This document shows, piece by piece, positions 1-6,827 of a DNA stretch of 64,000 nt; position 1 is the first letter of the stretch, and every line of letters begins with the position of its first letter. Source of the stretch: Pontibacter korlensis (GTDB lineage: Bacteria; Bacteroidota; Bacteroidia; Cytophagales; Hymenobacteraceae); contig NZ_CP009621.1 in the NCBI RefSeq assembly GCF_000973725.1, positions 4,953,001-5,017,000 on the forward strand, in the 5' to 3' direction. Under the pieces are notes generated by a model that saw nothing but the letters and a program-made list of their open reading frames with translations, was not told the DNA's origin and did not search any database. Made by a program: the position numbers and the translations under genes.

Positions 1-413
1 ACTTCAGAAAGCTCAGACCTACCGTAGGCTACAAAACCTATGTGCTAGTCCTGACAATCATTAGTGCTGTGATCTCTAATGTAGGGCTTACCCAGATCAT
101 CTCTTTTTCAGTGCCTGTTCTGGTTACCATCTACCCTATTGTTATTGTGCTGATCGCCCTTACCATGTTTAGCTCCTTCCTTAAGAGCAAGAGGCTGGTT
201 TATACCTGGGCCGTTATGTTTGCAGGTCTTGTTAGTATAGTTGATGGGTTAAATGCTGCTGGTCTGGCCTCTGCAAGCCTGAACGAGTTTCTGACAGATT
301 ACTTGCCATTGTTTAGCCTTGGTATGGGATGGCTGTTTCCTGCTATAGCAGGAGGGTTGATTGGCTTTATTCTCTCGTCGCGGCAAAACAACTATATACT
401 CGAAAAAGCGTAA
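1..413 (+). CDS. brnQ: Branched-chain amino acid carrier BrnQ, C-terminal fragment
   Basis: This is the 3' end of a gene whose start lies outside the window. The frame is open from base 3 and ends with TAA at 411-413. About 136 residues are present. They form at least three hydrophobic membrane segments, and stretches such as SNVGLTQIISFSVPVL followed by a TIYPIVIVL helix are typical of the C-terminal half of LIVCS-family carriers. These carriers import leucine, isoleucine and valine with Na+ or H+ across the inner membrane. The only candidate internal start, a GTG at 42, falls in the middle of a helix, so I treat the gene as cut by the window edge. The family call is fairly secure. The exact substrate is inferred. 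Confidence 0.8.
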   Translation, partial: FRKLRPTVGYKTYVLVLTIISAVISNVGLTQIISFSVPVLVTIYPIVIVLIALTMFSSFLKSKRLVYTWAVMFAGLVSIVDGLNAAGLASASLNEFLTDYLPLFSLGMGWLFPAIAGGLIGFILSSRQNNYILEKA

Positions 414-513
414 CACTGGCAGCTAAAAATGCTTAAGCAAGATACAGTTCTACCGTAGTAATCTATATCAATATTTAAAGGAAAACTGAACTTTATATCA
501 GGGTTTTAAACTG

Positions 514-545
514 TTGCTTTATAATTTCCTTCTTTCGTAAATTTG
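514..545 (+). promoter_or_regulatory. Bacteroidota-type promoter for the STAS-like gene
   Basis: TAAATTTG at 538-545 matches the Bacteroidota -7 consensus TAnnTTTG. A TTG at 514-516 lies 21 bases upstream, in the right place for the -33 element. Transcription would start near 551 and leave a very short leader before the ATG at 564. This also argues against the TTG start at 543, which lies inside the -7 box. Confidence 0.6.
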
Positions 546-563
546 TGTTCTCAAACACATCAT

Positions 564-977
564 ATGATTCAAGAGCTTACAAATCCGTTTGGCCGAGTTT
601 ATTTAACTATCGAGACGAATACTAAAAACAGATGGATACATGTAAACTGGATGGGCTACCTGACGGAGGAGAATATTAAGAACGGAGCTGCAGCCTATAC
701 AAAAGCACTAGCTGATGCCGGTTTTAATTGTGTGCTAAACGACACCCGCCTGATAATTGGAGGCTGGGACCACTCCTTAAACTGGGTTGTGAATGAATGG
801 GCTCCTCGTGCTGCACGAGCCGGGTTAAAGTACTTCGCCATGATCACTAATCCTGAAACCTTTGGCGGGTCTACAGCTTCAACTTTCTACAGTAATTTAA
901 AGTCTTTCCAGGCTGAGGTTTTTGATGATAAAGCCAAAGCTGAAGAATGGCTTCGTCAGTACTCGATCGAACGCTAA
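564..977 (+). CDS. STAS/SEC14-like small protein
   Basis: This is a 137-residue soluble protein with no signal peptide or membrane segment. The pattern VLNDTRLIIGGWD, then NWVVNEWAPRA and AGLKYFAMI, resembles the short STAS/SEC14-like (SpoIIAA-like) proteins common in Bacteroidota. These have a single alpha/beta fold, and their role is mostly unknown. I chose the ATG at 564 because an upstream TTG at 543 overlaps the promoter -7 box. It is a single gene with its own promoter. Downstream lies a decayed insertion element. I recognise the fold pattern only and cannot assign a molecular function. Confidence 0.6.
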   Translation: MIQELTNPFGRVYLTIETNTKNRWIHVNWMGYLTEENIKNGAAAYTKALADAGFNCVLNDTRLIIGGWDHSLNWVVNEWAPRAARAGLKYFAMITNPETFGGSTASTFYSNLKSFQAEVFDDKAKAEEWLRQYSIER

Positions 978-1010
978 TCTAGAAGTCGCATAAGTATAAG
1001 TTATATTGAC

Positions 1011-1037
1011 ATTCCCACCGCTAAAGCAGGTGGGATT
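1011..1037 (-). repeat. Terminal hairpin of an IS200/IS605-type remnant
   Basis: TCCCACC at 1013-1019 pairs with GGTGGGA at 1029-1035. The inner GC/GC pairs (1020-1021 with 1026-1027) leave a TAAA loop and a bulged A at 1028. The hairpin lies just past the stop of the TnpB remnant on the minus strand. IS605-family elements carry an imperfect subterminal palindrome at this position, and the right end also encodes the 3' part of the TnpB guide (omega) RNA. Whether any function remains is unknown. Confidence 0.5.
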
Positions 1038-1176
1038 CCTGGGCTACCTGGCTACTGCGACCGTATATCTCCCAAGCTGAAACGGTCTGCCCGACCGCCT
1101 TATTTCTTATATTACTAGCTGCGTTCACATCCCGGTGCAGGGCATGTTTGCTGCAGCAAAGGTAACAGCCGGCAAG
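1021..1176 (-). pseudogene. TnpB (IS605 OrfB) C-terminal remnant
   Basis: Only the last 50 or so residues of a TnpB-like protein remain. They include a CYLCC pair, which is what is left of the zinc ribbon, and then HALHRDVNAASNIRN, the classic RD-NAA-NI block holding the third RuvC acidic residue. After this the frame runs to a stop beside a terminal hairpin. The open frame continues upstream to 1260, but that part shows no TnpB sequence, and the N-terminal domain and first two RuvC motifs are missing. The element is therefore dead as a nuclease. TnpB proteins are the RNA-guided ancestors of Cas12. This copy is a relic. Confidence 0.65.
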
Positions 1177-1402
1177 TGCAGGCGGTAGAACATAGGGTAA
1201 GATCGAGCCCAGCAAAAGTGAAGGGATGTCGCACCACATCCAGAGCGTCTTTGCCCACATCGACGCCCAGGTTCTGACAGAGTAAATTCTTCATAGCTGA
1301 AGGGGCTTAAGTGGAAAAAAAACATTCATCTTCCGGGCCTACACTCACTCATGCCTGCGGATGGGGCAGCCTCTAGGTACTGTCCAGGCTTTTAAGAAGA
1401 AG

Positions 1403-1556
1403 AGAAAGGGAAGGGATTCCTTGGGGGCGACATCATCAAAGTGTCTAGTGCAAGGGCTTTCTCCTTCCCTTTCTGTTAGCTTACGTTTAAGAGCCTGATA
1501 AAATTGAACTTACGCTTATACTGCCAAAGATATGAGTGCGAGGGCTTTCTTTGGCA
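1403..1556. repeat. Pair of long-loop hairpins sharing a 16-bp repeat
   Basis: Hairpin A has perfect 12-bp arms, AGAAAGGGAAGG (1403-1414) and CCTTCCCTTTCT (1463-1474). Hairpin B has 8-bp arms, TGCCAAAG (1522-1529) and CTTTGGCA (1549-1556). The direct repeat AGTGCRAGGGCTTTCT (1447-1462 and 1535-1550) sits just before or overlapping each right arm, and a TAAGAGC follows each copy. The arrangement suggests duplication of a structured RNA or terminator unit. I do not recognise the family. Confidence 0.45.
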
Positions 1557-1570
1557 TTTACTCGTAAGAG

Positions 1571-1609
1571 CAAAGGTATGGGCAGTTCGTCCATACCTTT
1601 GTTATTTTA
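1571..1609. terminator. Rho-independent terminator-like hairpin
   Basis: CAAAGGTATGG (1571-1581) pairs perfectly over 11 bp with CCATACCTTTG (1591-1601) around a 9-base loop. A T-rich stretch follows on the plus strand. No intact gene immediately precedes it, so it may belong to the structured element upstream. Confidence 0.55.
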
Positions 1610-1752
1610 ATCCTGACAGTAAAGCGGCTACCTAATTAGCAAACGATCCATACAACTATCTCCTTATACACCACAGCCTGCTTATGTACCTTTGCTCTCG
1701 TAGCAATACAAAGCATTAACTGCTTAGAATAGGTATAGCCCTGTCTTTCCCG

Positions 1753-1760
1753 TACTTTTG
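1753..1760 (+). promoter_or_regulatory. -7 promoter box (TACTTTTG) for rluF
   Basis: TACTTTTG fits TAnnTTTG and would place the transcript start near 1767, upstream of both candidate start codons of the pseudouridine synthase gene (1792 and 1837). No clear TTTG -33 element is visible. Confidence 0.45.
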
Positions 1761-1836
1761 TAGTATAAGGATATGCCTGCAGGCTACTGTTATGAAACCA
1801 GACTCTAAATTTTGCTGCAATAGCCCCCGCAATTAT

Positions 1837-2829
1837 ATGGAACCGATAAGATTAAATAAATTCATTAGCGACTCTGGCTACTGCTCGCGCCGCGAAGCCG
1901 ACAAAATGATAGAGCAAGGTCGTGTAACCGTAAACGGGAAAAGACCTGAGGTTGGCGCCAAGGTAACGGCTAAAGATAAAGTACGTGTAGATGGTAACCA
2001 GCTAGAGGTAGATGCTGTGGAACCTGTGTACCTTCTCCTGAACAAACCTCCAGGTATCGAAACCACTACAGATACTTCTCAGAGGGACAATATCATCAGC
2101 TTCACCAATTATCCGGAGCGCATCTTCCCTGTTGGTAGATTGGATAAAGACTCTGAAGGCCTCATCATCCTGACGAACAATGGAGACATCGTGAACAAGA
2201 TTCTGCGTGCAGGAAACAAGCACGAGAAGGAGTATGTCGTAACAGTAGACAAGCCCATCAACCAGGATTTTGTGGAGAGGATGAGCAATGGCGTGTCTAT
2301 ACTAGGGGTAAACACCAAGAAGTGCTTTGTGGCGCAGGAAGGACCTACCAAATTCCGGATTATACTTACACAGGGTATGAACCGCCAGATCAGGCGCATG
2401 TGTGAAGCGCTGGGCTATGAAGTACAAACACTGCAGCGTACCCGCATCATGCATCTTTCGCTCTCTAAAATTCCGCTTGGCCAGTGGCGCAACATGACCA
2501 ATGCCGAAGTGGAAGAACTGATGCGCCTGATAGAGCACTCCACCAAAACAGAGGAGGGTTCTAAAGGCAAGAAACCTGCGAGTGAGCCTTTGGCTCCTGC
2601 CAAAAGCAAAAAGCCTAAGCAACATAGTAGTGCACCAGCTGGCAAGCAGAACCGCACTGGTAGCAGCCCAAGAAGCGGTAAAAGCGCAACTGCCGGAAAG
2701 CGAGACAAACCTAAAAGCGGTGGAAGTGCCAGGGGCTCACGCGGTGCAGCCAAAGGTGCTGCTCCAAGTGGCAAAGGAAGAGGCGCCTCGGGCAAAGGAG
2801 GCGCAGCTAAAGGCGGAAGAAGAAGATAA
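1837..2829 (+). CDS. rluF: 23S rRNA pseudouridine synthase, RluF type
   Basis: This 330-residue protein isomerises a uridine in 23S rRNA to pseudouridine; RluF acts at U2604 in E. coli. An S4 RNA-binding domain comes first (residues 1-60, SRREADKMIEQGRVTVNG). The RsuA/RluB/E/F catalytic domain follows, with catalytic Asp in FPVGRLDKDSEG and the closing motif NRQIRRMCEALGYEV. NIISFTNYPERIFPVGR is the RluF-specific flavour. The last 95 or so residues are a Lys/Ser/Gly/Ala tail of low complexity, probably an RNA-binding extension. I chose ATG 1837 because MEP-RLNKFISDSG is also the start of the downstream paralogue; ATG 1792 would add 15 unrelated residues. It has its own -7 box at 1753. Confidence 0.85.
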   Translation: MEPIRLNKFISDSGYCSRREADKMIEQGRVTVNGKRPEVGAKVTAKDKVRVDGNQLEVDAVEPVYLLLNKPPGIETTTDTSQRDNIISFTNYPERIFPVGRLDKDSEGLIILTNNGDIVNKILRAGNKHEKEYVVTVDKPINQDFVERMSNGVSILGVNTKKCFVAQEGPTKFRIILTQGMNRQIRRMCEALGYEVQTLQRTRIMHLSLSKIPLGQWRNMTNAEVEELMRLIEHSTKTEEGSKGKKPASEPLAPAKSKKPKQHSSAPAGKQNRTGSSPRSGKSATAGKRDKPKSGGSARGSRGAAKGAAPSGKGRGASGKGGAAKGGRRR

Positions 2830-2900
2830 ACTGCTCGTTCTCCCTTTTCAAAGCATTTCCTGGATAATTAACAGCAATAGGTAAAGCAATCCTTTTGCTG

Positions 2901-2908
2901 TAATTTTG
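2901..2908 (+). promoter_or_regulatory. -7 promoter box (TAATTTTG) for the second synthase
   Basis: TAATTTTG matches TAnnTTTG and lies between the two synthase genes. The second copy is therefore probably transcribed independently, from about 2915. Confidence 0.45.
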
Positions 2909-2985
2909 ACTTCTTATTTAAACTGGCGTAACAAAAGGTGGCAGAACTAACTACAAATAACAGCCACACAGCGCCAACACATATC

Positions 2986-3939
2986 ATGGAACCAAAGCGA
3001 TTAAATAAATTTATCAGTGATTCGGGCTTCTGCTCCCGCCGCGAGGCTGACAGACTGATCGAAGAAGAGCGAGTAACGGTTAACGGAAAACTGCCTGAAC
3101 CAGGTACGAAGGTAACCGCTAAAGACAAAGTACGCATAGACGACCAACTGCTTACTGTACGTGAGGAGGAACCTGTTTTCCTGTTATTGAACAAGCCTTC
3201 TGGTATGTCGGCAACGGCCGATATGGGCGTGCGCGACAACGTAGTGAGGGCTATCAATTATCCGGCGTCCTTACAGCCTATTGGCCACCTGGACCGCGAT
3301 GCAGAGGGTGTGCTTTTTCTGAGCAACGATGGTGACTTGGTACGCAAAATAACCAAAGCCGATACAAAGTTTGAAAAGGAGTACATTGTTACCGTTGATA
3401 AACTTATCTCTCCAGAATTTATTGCCAAGCTGATAGGTGGTGGTGAATCGGAAGCAGGTGAGAAGCTACAAAAAACCTTTATTGCCAAAGAAGGCTCTAC
3501 CCGTTTCCGCATTATTCTAAAGCCAAATACCAACCACAACATCAAAAGAATGTGCGAGGACCTGGGCTATAAAGTAGTGCACCTGCAGCGTGTTCGTATC
3601 GAAAATCTTACGCTAGCAAAGCTACCTACCGGACATTGGCGCAAGTTGAGTGCTGCTGAAGTGGAAATGCTTGCAAGCGCTGGCAGCAGAGCTGGCAGCA
3701 GCAAAAGCAAAGACAATGACTATTTCTCTCCACGTGGTGGGGCAAGCAAAGCCCGGGTAGGAAAAAGCAAACCTGCTGGTGCTACTAAAGGTGGTGCTGG
3801 TAAAAGCTTCGGAGGGTCTAAACCTGGCTCAGCAGGTAATAAGAGCCCGAGAAAAGGAGGCCCATCAAATACCTCCTCCCGTAGCGGAGGGGCTGGAAAA
3901 GGCGCTGCTCCAAAAGGTAGAACAGGAAGAGGCCGTTAA
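2986..3939 (+). CDS. Divergent RluF-like pseudouridine synthase paralogue
   Basis: This 317-residue tandem paralogue of the upstream gene has the same order: S4 domain, catalytic domain, then a basic Ser/Gly/Lys/Ala tail of about 85 residues. The catalytic core has drifted. GRLDKDSEG has become GHLDRDAEG, so the catalytic Asp stays but the conserved Arg before it is His. NRQIRRMCE has become NHNIKRMCE, and an extra GGGESEAGEK insert appears mid-domain. It may modify another uridine, work poorly, or act mainly as an RNA-binding protein. I chose ATG 2986 by alignment with the paralogue; an in-frame GTG at 2938 is the alternative. It ends just before a strong bidirectional terminator. Confidence 0.75.
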   Translation: MEPKRLNKFISDSGFCSRREADRLIEEERVTVNGKLPEPGTKVTAKDKVRIDDQLLTVREEEPVFLLLNKPSGMSATADMGVRDNVVRAINYPASLQPIGHLDRDAEGVLFLSNDGDLVRKITKADTKFEKEYIVTVDKLISPEFIAKLIGGGESEAGEKLQKTFIAKEGSTRFRIILKPNTNHNIKRMCEDLGYKVVHLQRVRIENLTLAKLPTGHWRKLSAAEVEMLASAGSRAGSSKSKDNDYFSPRGGASKARVGKSKPAGATKGGAGKSFGGSKPGSAGNKSPRKGGPSNTSSRSGGAGKGAAPKGRTGRGR

Positions 3940-3956
3940 GCCACAAGAATCAACAT

Positions 3957-3992
3957 AAAAAAGGGTGAAGCTGTAGCGGCTTCACCCTTTTC
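3957..3992. terminator. Bidirectional terminator
   Basis: GGGTGAAGC (3963-3971) pairs with GCTTCACCC (3979-3987), flanked by A and T runs on both sides. It separates two convergent genes, the RluF paralogue and pirin, and can serve both. Confidence 0.85.
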
Positions 3993-4001
3993 ATTTCAGT
4001 T

Positions 4002-4859
4002 CTATCCTTCCCAGCTGCCCATCTTACCCATTTGGTAATCCCGGAAAGCTTCTCTTATTTCTTCTTCAGAGTTCATCACAAATGGGCCATGAGCAACCAC
4101 AGGCTCATTAAAGGGCTTGGCATGCCCGAACAGGATATAGCTGTCTTCCTGTGCCTCAACGCTTATCTCATCCCCATCGTTGGCAAACTCTACCAGCGTT
4201 AGTTTCTCTGCGGTTTCTCCATTTACTTTCACAGCTCCACGCACTACATAGAAGAAGACGTTGCGTTCTGCCGGCACAACTGTGCTGAAGCTTCCGCCTT
4301 GCTGCAGCTCCACGCTTGCCATATGGATATCGCTTAGCGACGGAATAGGTCCCTCGGTATCGCGCCAGCTTCCCGACACTACGTTCACCTTCACCTTACC
4401 ATCGTCTTCTGTAACGGTAGGGATGCCCTCTTTTTGCAGGCCAATATACTTAGGCTCTGTCATTTTATACTTGGCAGGCAGGTTAAACCAGAGCTGCAGA
4501 ATCTCCATTGGGCCTCCCTCCTTCTTAAACTTATCAGAAGAAACCTCGGCATGAATGAGTCCACGGCCTGCTGTCATCCACTGCACACCGCCTGCCTCAA
4601 TTACATCTTTTCCGCCACCGGTATCCTGGTGCATGATGTCACCATCAAGTATAAAGGTTAGCGTCTCAAAGCCGCGGTGTGGGTGCGGACCGAAAGGAAG
4701 CCCTCTGTTGTTTTGCTTGTACACCTGCGGGCCATGGTGGTTCAGGAAAAGAAAAGGGTCGATGTAGTCTACTGACTGCGTTGGCAAAGCTCTGTAAGTT
4801 ACCAGGTCATCTATGGGAGCACTAATAGCTTTATGCTTCTTTTTGATCGTTCTCATCAT
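4002..4859 (-). CDS. Pirin family protein
   Basis: This 285-residue bicupin has no signal peptide. The N-terminal cupin carries the pirin metal motif: FGPHPHRGFETLTF supplies two His and a nearby Glu, and GRGLIHAEVS supplies the third His. A Pirin C-terminal domain follows (FNEPVVAHGPFVMN near residue 255). Pirins bind Fe or similar metals in the cytoplasm. Bacterial members often have quercetin 2,3-dioxygenase activity or moderate metabolic enzymes, but the substrate cannot be read from sequence. Two ATG codons in a row (4859 and 4856) leave the start open by one residue. It is transcribed alone, toward the shared terminator at 3957-3992. Confidence 0.85.
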   Translation of the reverse strand: MMRTIKKKHKAISAPIDDLVTYRALPTQSVDYIDPFLFLNHHGPQVYKQNNRGLPFGPHPHRGFETLTFILDGDIMHQDTGGGKDVIEAGGVQWMTAGRGLIHAEVSSDKFKKEGGPMEILQLWFNLPAKYKMTEPKYIGLQKEGIPTVTEDDGKVKVNVVSGSWRDTEGPIPSLSDIHMASVELQQGGSFSTVVPAERNVFFYVVRGAVKVNGETAEKLTLVEFANDGDEISVEAQEDSYILFGHAKPFNEPVVAHGPFVMNSEEEIREAFRDYQMGKMGSWEG

Positions 4860-4943
4860 GTTTTATTTAATGTAGGTACACTAACTTATAAACTCCTTTA
4901 CCACGACACAAGTTTTAGTTAATTTATACTCTGCCAGTAAAAG

Positions 4944-4972
4944 AAAAGAGGCCCGTTGCTGAGCCTCTTTTT
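4944..4972 (-). terminator. Terminator of cysM
   Basis: AAAAGAGGC (4944-4952) pairs with GCCTCTTTT (4963-4971) around a 10-base loop. It lies 20 bases past the cysM stop on the minus strand and ends in a U-rich tract there. Confidence 0.8.
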
Positions 4973-4991
4973 ATACTTGTTTTGCCTGGAT

Positions 4992-5876
4992 TTAAGATGC
5001 AAACAAATCTGAAGAAAGGTAGCGATCGCCTCTGTCGCAGATAATGCATACTACTACGCCTTCCTCCATCTCCTCAATCAGTTTTGTGGCTACATGCACA
5101 GCTCCTCCGCTGCTCATACCCGCAAAAACTCCCTCCTCGCGTGCCAGCCTTCTGGTCATGGCAGTCGCCTCCTCCTGGCTTACATCGATAGTACGATCTA
5201 CACGCTCTGGCTCAAATATCTTCGGCAAATATTCTGTAGGCCAGCGACGTATACCTGGTATCTGAGAGCCTTCTACTGGCTGAGCGCCTATAATCTGCAC
5301 CTCCGGGTTTTGTTCTTTCAGGTAACGCGACACTCCCATGATAGTGCCTGTTGTACCCATGGAAGACACAAAGTGTGTTACTTTACCTTGTGTATCATGC
5401 CAGATTTCCGGCCCTGTGGTACGAACGTGCGCCATGTAATTATCAGGATTGCCGAACTGGTTCAGCACCAGGTAACCACCTTTCGCTACCTGCTCGGCTA
5501 CATAATCAATAGCTCCTTCCATAGATTTTTCGGCAGGTGTAAGTATAACTTTGGCTCCGAAGGCTTCCATCGTTTGCACACGTTCTTTGGTAGCATTGGC
5601 AGGCATTACTAACTCAATCTCCACCTCAAACAGTCTGGCAATCATGGCTAACGCAATACCGGTGTTACCGCTGGTGGCCTCAATTATTTTCATGCCTGGC
5701 TTCAGGTCGCCACGATCCAGCGCTCCTTTAATCATGCTGTACGCCGCACGGTCTTTTACACTACCTCCAGGGTTATTTCCCTCCAGCTTAGCATACAGTT
5801 TTACACCCGGTTTGGTATTTATATGTGTAAGCTCCACCAACGGGGTGTTGCCAATAAAGTCTAGTAAGGTTGCCAT
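4992..5876 (-). CDS. cysM: Cysteine synthase B
   Basis: This 294-residue PLP enzyme makes cysteine from O-acetylserine and sulfide; CysM types also accept thiosulfate. The PLP Lys is residue 41 in NNPGGSVKDRA, the substrate loop is EATSGNTG, and the phosphate-binding loop is SSMGTTGTIMG. The C-terminal GIRRWPTEYLP is typical of CysM rather than CysK. I chose ATG 5876 (MATLLDFIGNTPLVEL). A longer frame from 5906 would begin inside the -7 box at 5906-5913, so the shorter start is better supported. It is a single gene ending at its own terminator. Confidence 0.9.
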   Translation of the reverse strand: MATLLDFIGNTPLVELTHINTKPGVKLYAKLEGNNPGGSVKDRAAYSMIKGALDRGDLKPGMKIIEATSGNTGIALAMIARLFEVEIELVMPANATKERVQTMEAFGAKVILTPAEKSMEGAIDYVAEQVAKGGYLVLNQFGNPDNYMAHVRTTGPEIWHDTQGKVTHFVSSMGTTGTIMGVSRYLKEQNPEVQIIGAQPVEGSQIPGIRRWPTEYLPKIFEPERVDRTIDVSQEEATAMTRRLAREEGVFAGMSSGGAVHVATKLIEEMEEGVVVCIICDRGDRYLSSDLFAS

Positions 5877-5905
5877 GTATCGAGTAATTGATGTGTGGTA
5901 AACCA

Positions 5906-5913
5906 CAAAATTA
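5906..5913 (-). promoter_or_regulatory. -7 promoter box of cysM
   Basis: On the minus strand this reads TAATTTTG, a match to TAnnTTTG. It gives a leader of about 23 bases before the ATG at 5876 and so decides the start codon. No clear -33 TTTG is seen. Confidence 0.5.
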
Positions 5914-6004
5914 AGGAATAGTTTTTAACCTTCCTGTGTTAGCGCCACACTAGCTTTGGATGGCTGTTGGTGCATGGCAGGGAAGCGGTAGCAGCCACAA
6001 TAAA

Positions 6005-6040
6005 AATCCCGCTAGCTATAGAAGTGTAGCTAGCGGGATT
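6005..6040 (-). terminator. Strong terminator after the DJ-1/PfpI gene
   Basis: This is a perfect 14-bp stem, AATCCCGCTAGCTA (6005-6018) with TAGCTAGCGGGATT (6027-6040), and an 8-base loop. On the minus strand the stem is followed by TTTTTA, so it ends the leftward gene at 6057. Confidence 0.85.
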
Positions 6041-6056
6041 ATACTGGTTGTACTTT

Positions 6057-6737
6057 CTACTTCTTTAGTAACTTCAAGAGTTCTTCTGCCACGCCCTCCG
6101 AAGATGCTGGGTTTTGACCTGTTATCAGTAGGCCATCCCGCACAACGTGTGGCTGCCAATCTTCTACCTTAGAGTAATTACCTCCCAGCTCCTGCAATTT
6201 ATCTTCTACCAAAAAAGGCACTATATCAGTAAGATTTACAGCGTCTTCTTCAGAGTTTGTAAACCCGGTTACGTTTTTGCCTTTTACCAGCGGGTCTCCG
6301 TTAGGGCCTTTCACCTTAGCGAAAACTGCCGGAGCATGGCATACGGCTGCAATAGGCTTTTCCAGTTTTGCAAAGCTTTCTATCAAGCGTATAGACTCTT
6401 CGCTGTTGGTAAGGTCCCATAAGGGACCATGTCCGCCTGGGTAAAATACAGCATCATAGTCATCCACATTCACCTCACTTAGCTTCATGGTATTTCTAAG
6501 CTTTTCCTGAAGTTCCTGATCGCCATTGTAGCGCTCGGTTGCCTCTGTTTGTGCTCCAGGTGCCTCACTGCTAGGGTCTATGGGCGGCTCACCACCTTCC
6601 GGAGATGCCAGTGTTACGTCTACTCCCGCATCTGCTAGCACATAGTATGGCGCAGCAAATTCTTCCACCCAAAAACCTGTTTTCTTACCGGTGTCACCCA
6701 GCTCAGAATGTGATGTTAAAACAAATAATACTTTCAT
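6057..6737 (-). CDS. DJ-1/PfpI family protein (Hsp31/glyoxalase III-like)
   Basis: This 226-residue cytoplasmic protein has the class I glutamine amidotransferase-like fold. The nucleophile elbow AAVCHAPAVF supplies the catalytic Cys followed by His. VFYPGGHGPLWDL supplies the glycine-rich oxyanion segment, and an early Glu (WVEEFAAPYY) fits the catalytic Glu of DJ-1 proteins. Relatives of this length act as glyoxalase III or protein deglycase chaperones against methylglyoxal and heat. The PDP...E.DA cap region (residues 50-75) is typical of Hsp31-type members. It is a single leftward gene with a strong terminator. The family is sure and the activity is inferred. Confidence 0.85.
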   Translation of the reverse strand: MKVLFVLTSHSELGDTGKKTGFWVEEFAAPYYVLADAGVDVTLASPEGGEPPIDPSSEAPGAQTEATERYNGDQELQEKLRNTMKLSEVNVDDYDAVFYPGGHGPLWDLTNSEESIRLIESFAKLEKPIAAVCHAPAVFAKVKGPNGDPLVKGKNVTGFTNSEEDAVNLTDIVPFLVEDKLQELGGNYSKVEDWQPHVVRDGLLITGQNPASSEGVAEELLKLLKK

Positions 6738-6827
6738 AGCTTTCTGTAGTTGTTTGAATTTAGATTGTGTATTCTGTTACGTAGCCATTGCCAGTACAGG
6801 TATGGCCACAGCATTTTTATCCTCCGG

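Larger units (their letters stand above)
1261..1836. other. Intergenic region with IS scraps and duplicated hairpins
   Basis: No convincing gene lies in these bases. On the minus strand, from 1294 down to about 1223, a 24-codon frame contains GVDVGKDALDV. This resembles the first motif of IS110-type transposases but is too short to be sure. From 1403 to 1609 there are three hairpins, listed separately. At 1687-1694 there is an extra TACCTTTG -7-like box. Confidence 0.5.

Noticed and set aside
2582..2884. Second 100-codon frame inside the rluF tail
   Set aside because: It is a frame shadow of the Lys/Gly/Ser-rich tail and has the expected Lys/Ala/Glu composition for a shifted read.
2590..3935. 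Short repeated DNA in the synthase tails as a possible CRISPR or VNTR array
   Set aside because: Unit length and spacing are irregular and the repeats follow codon patterns of a low-complexity protein.
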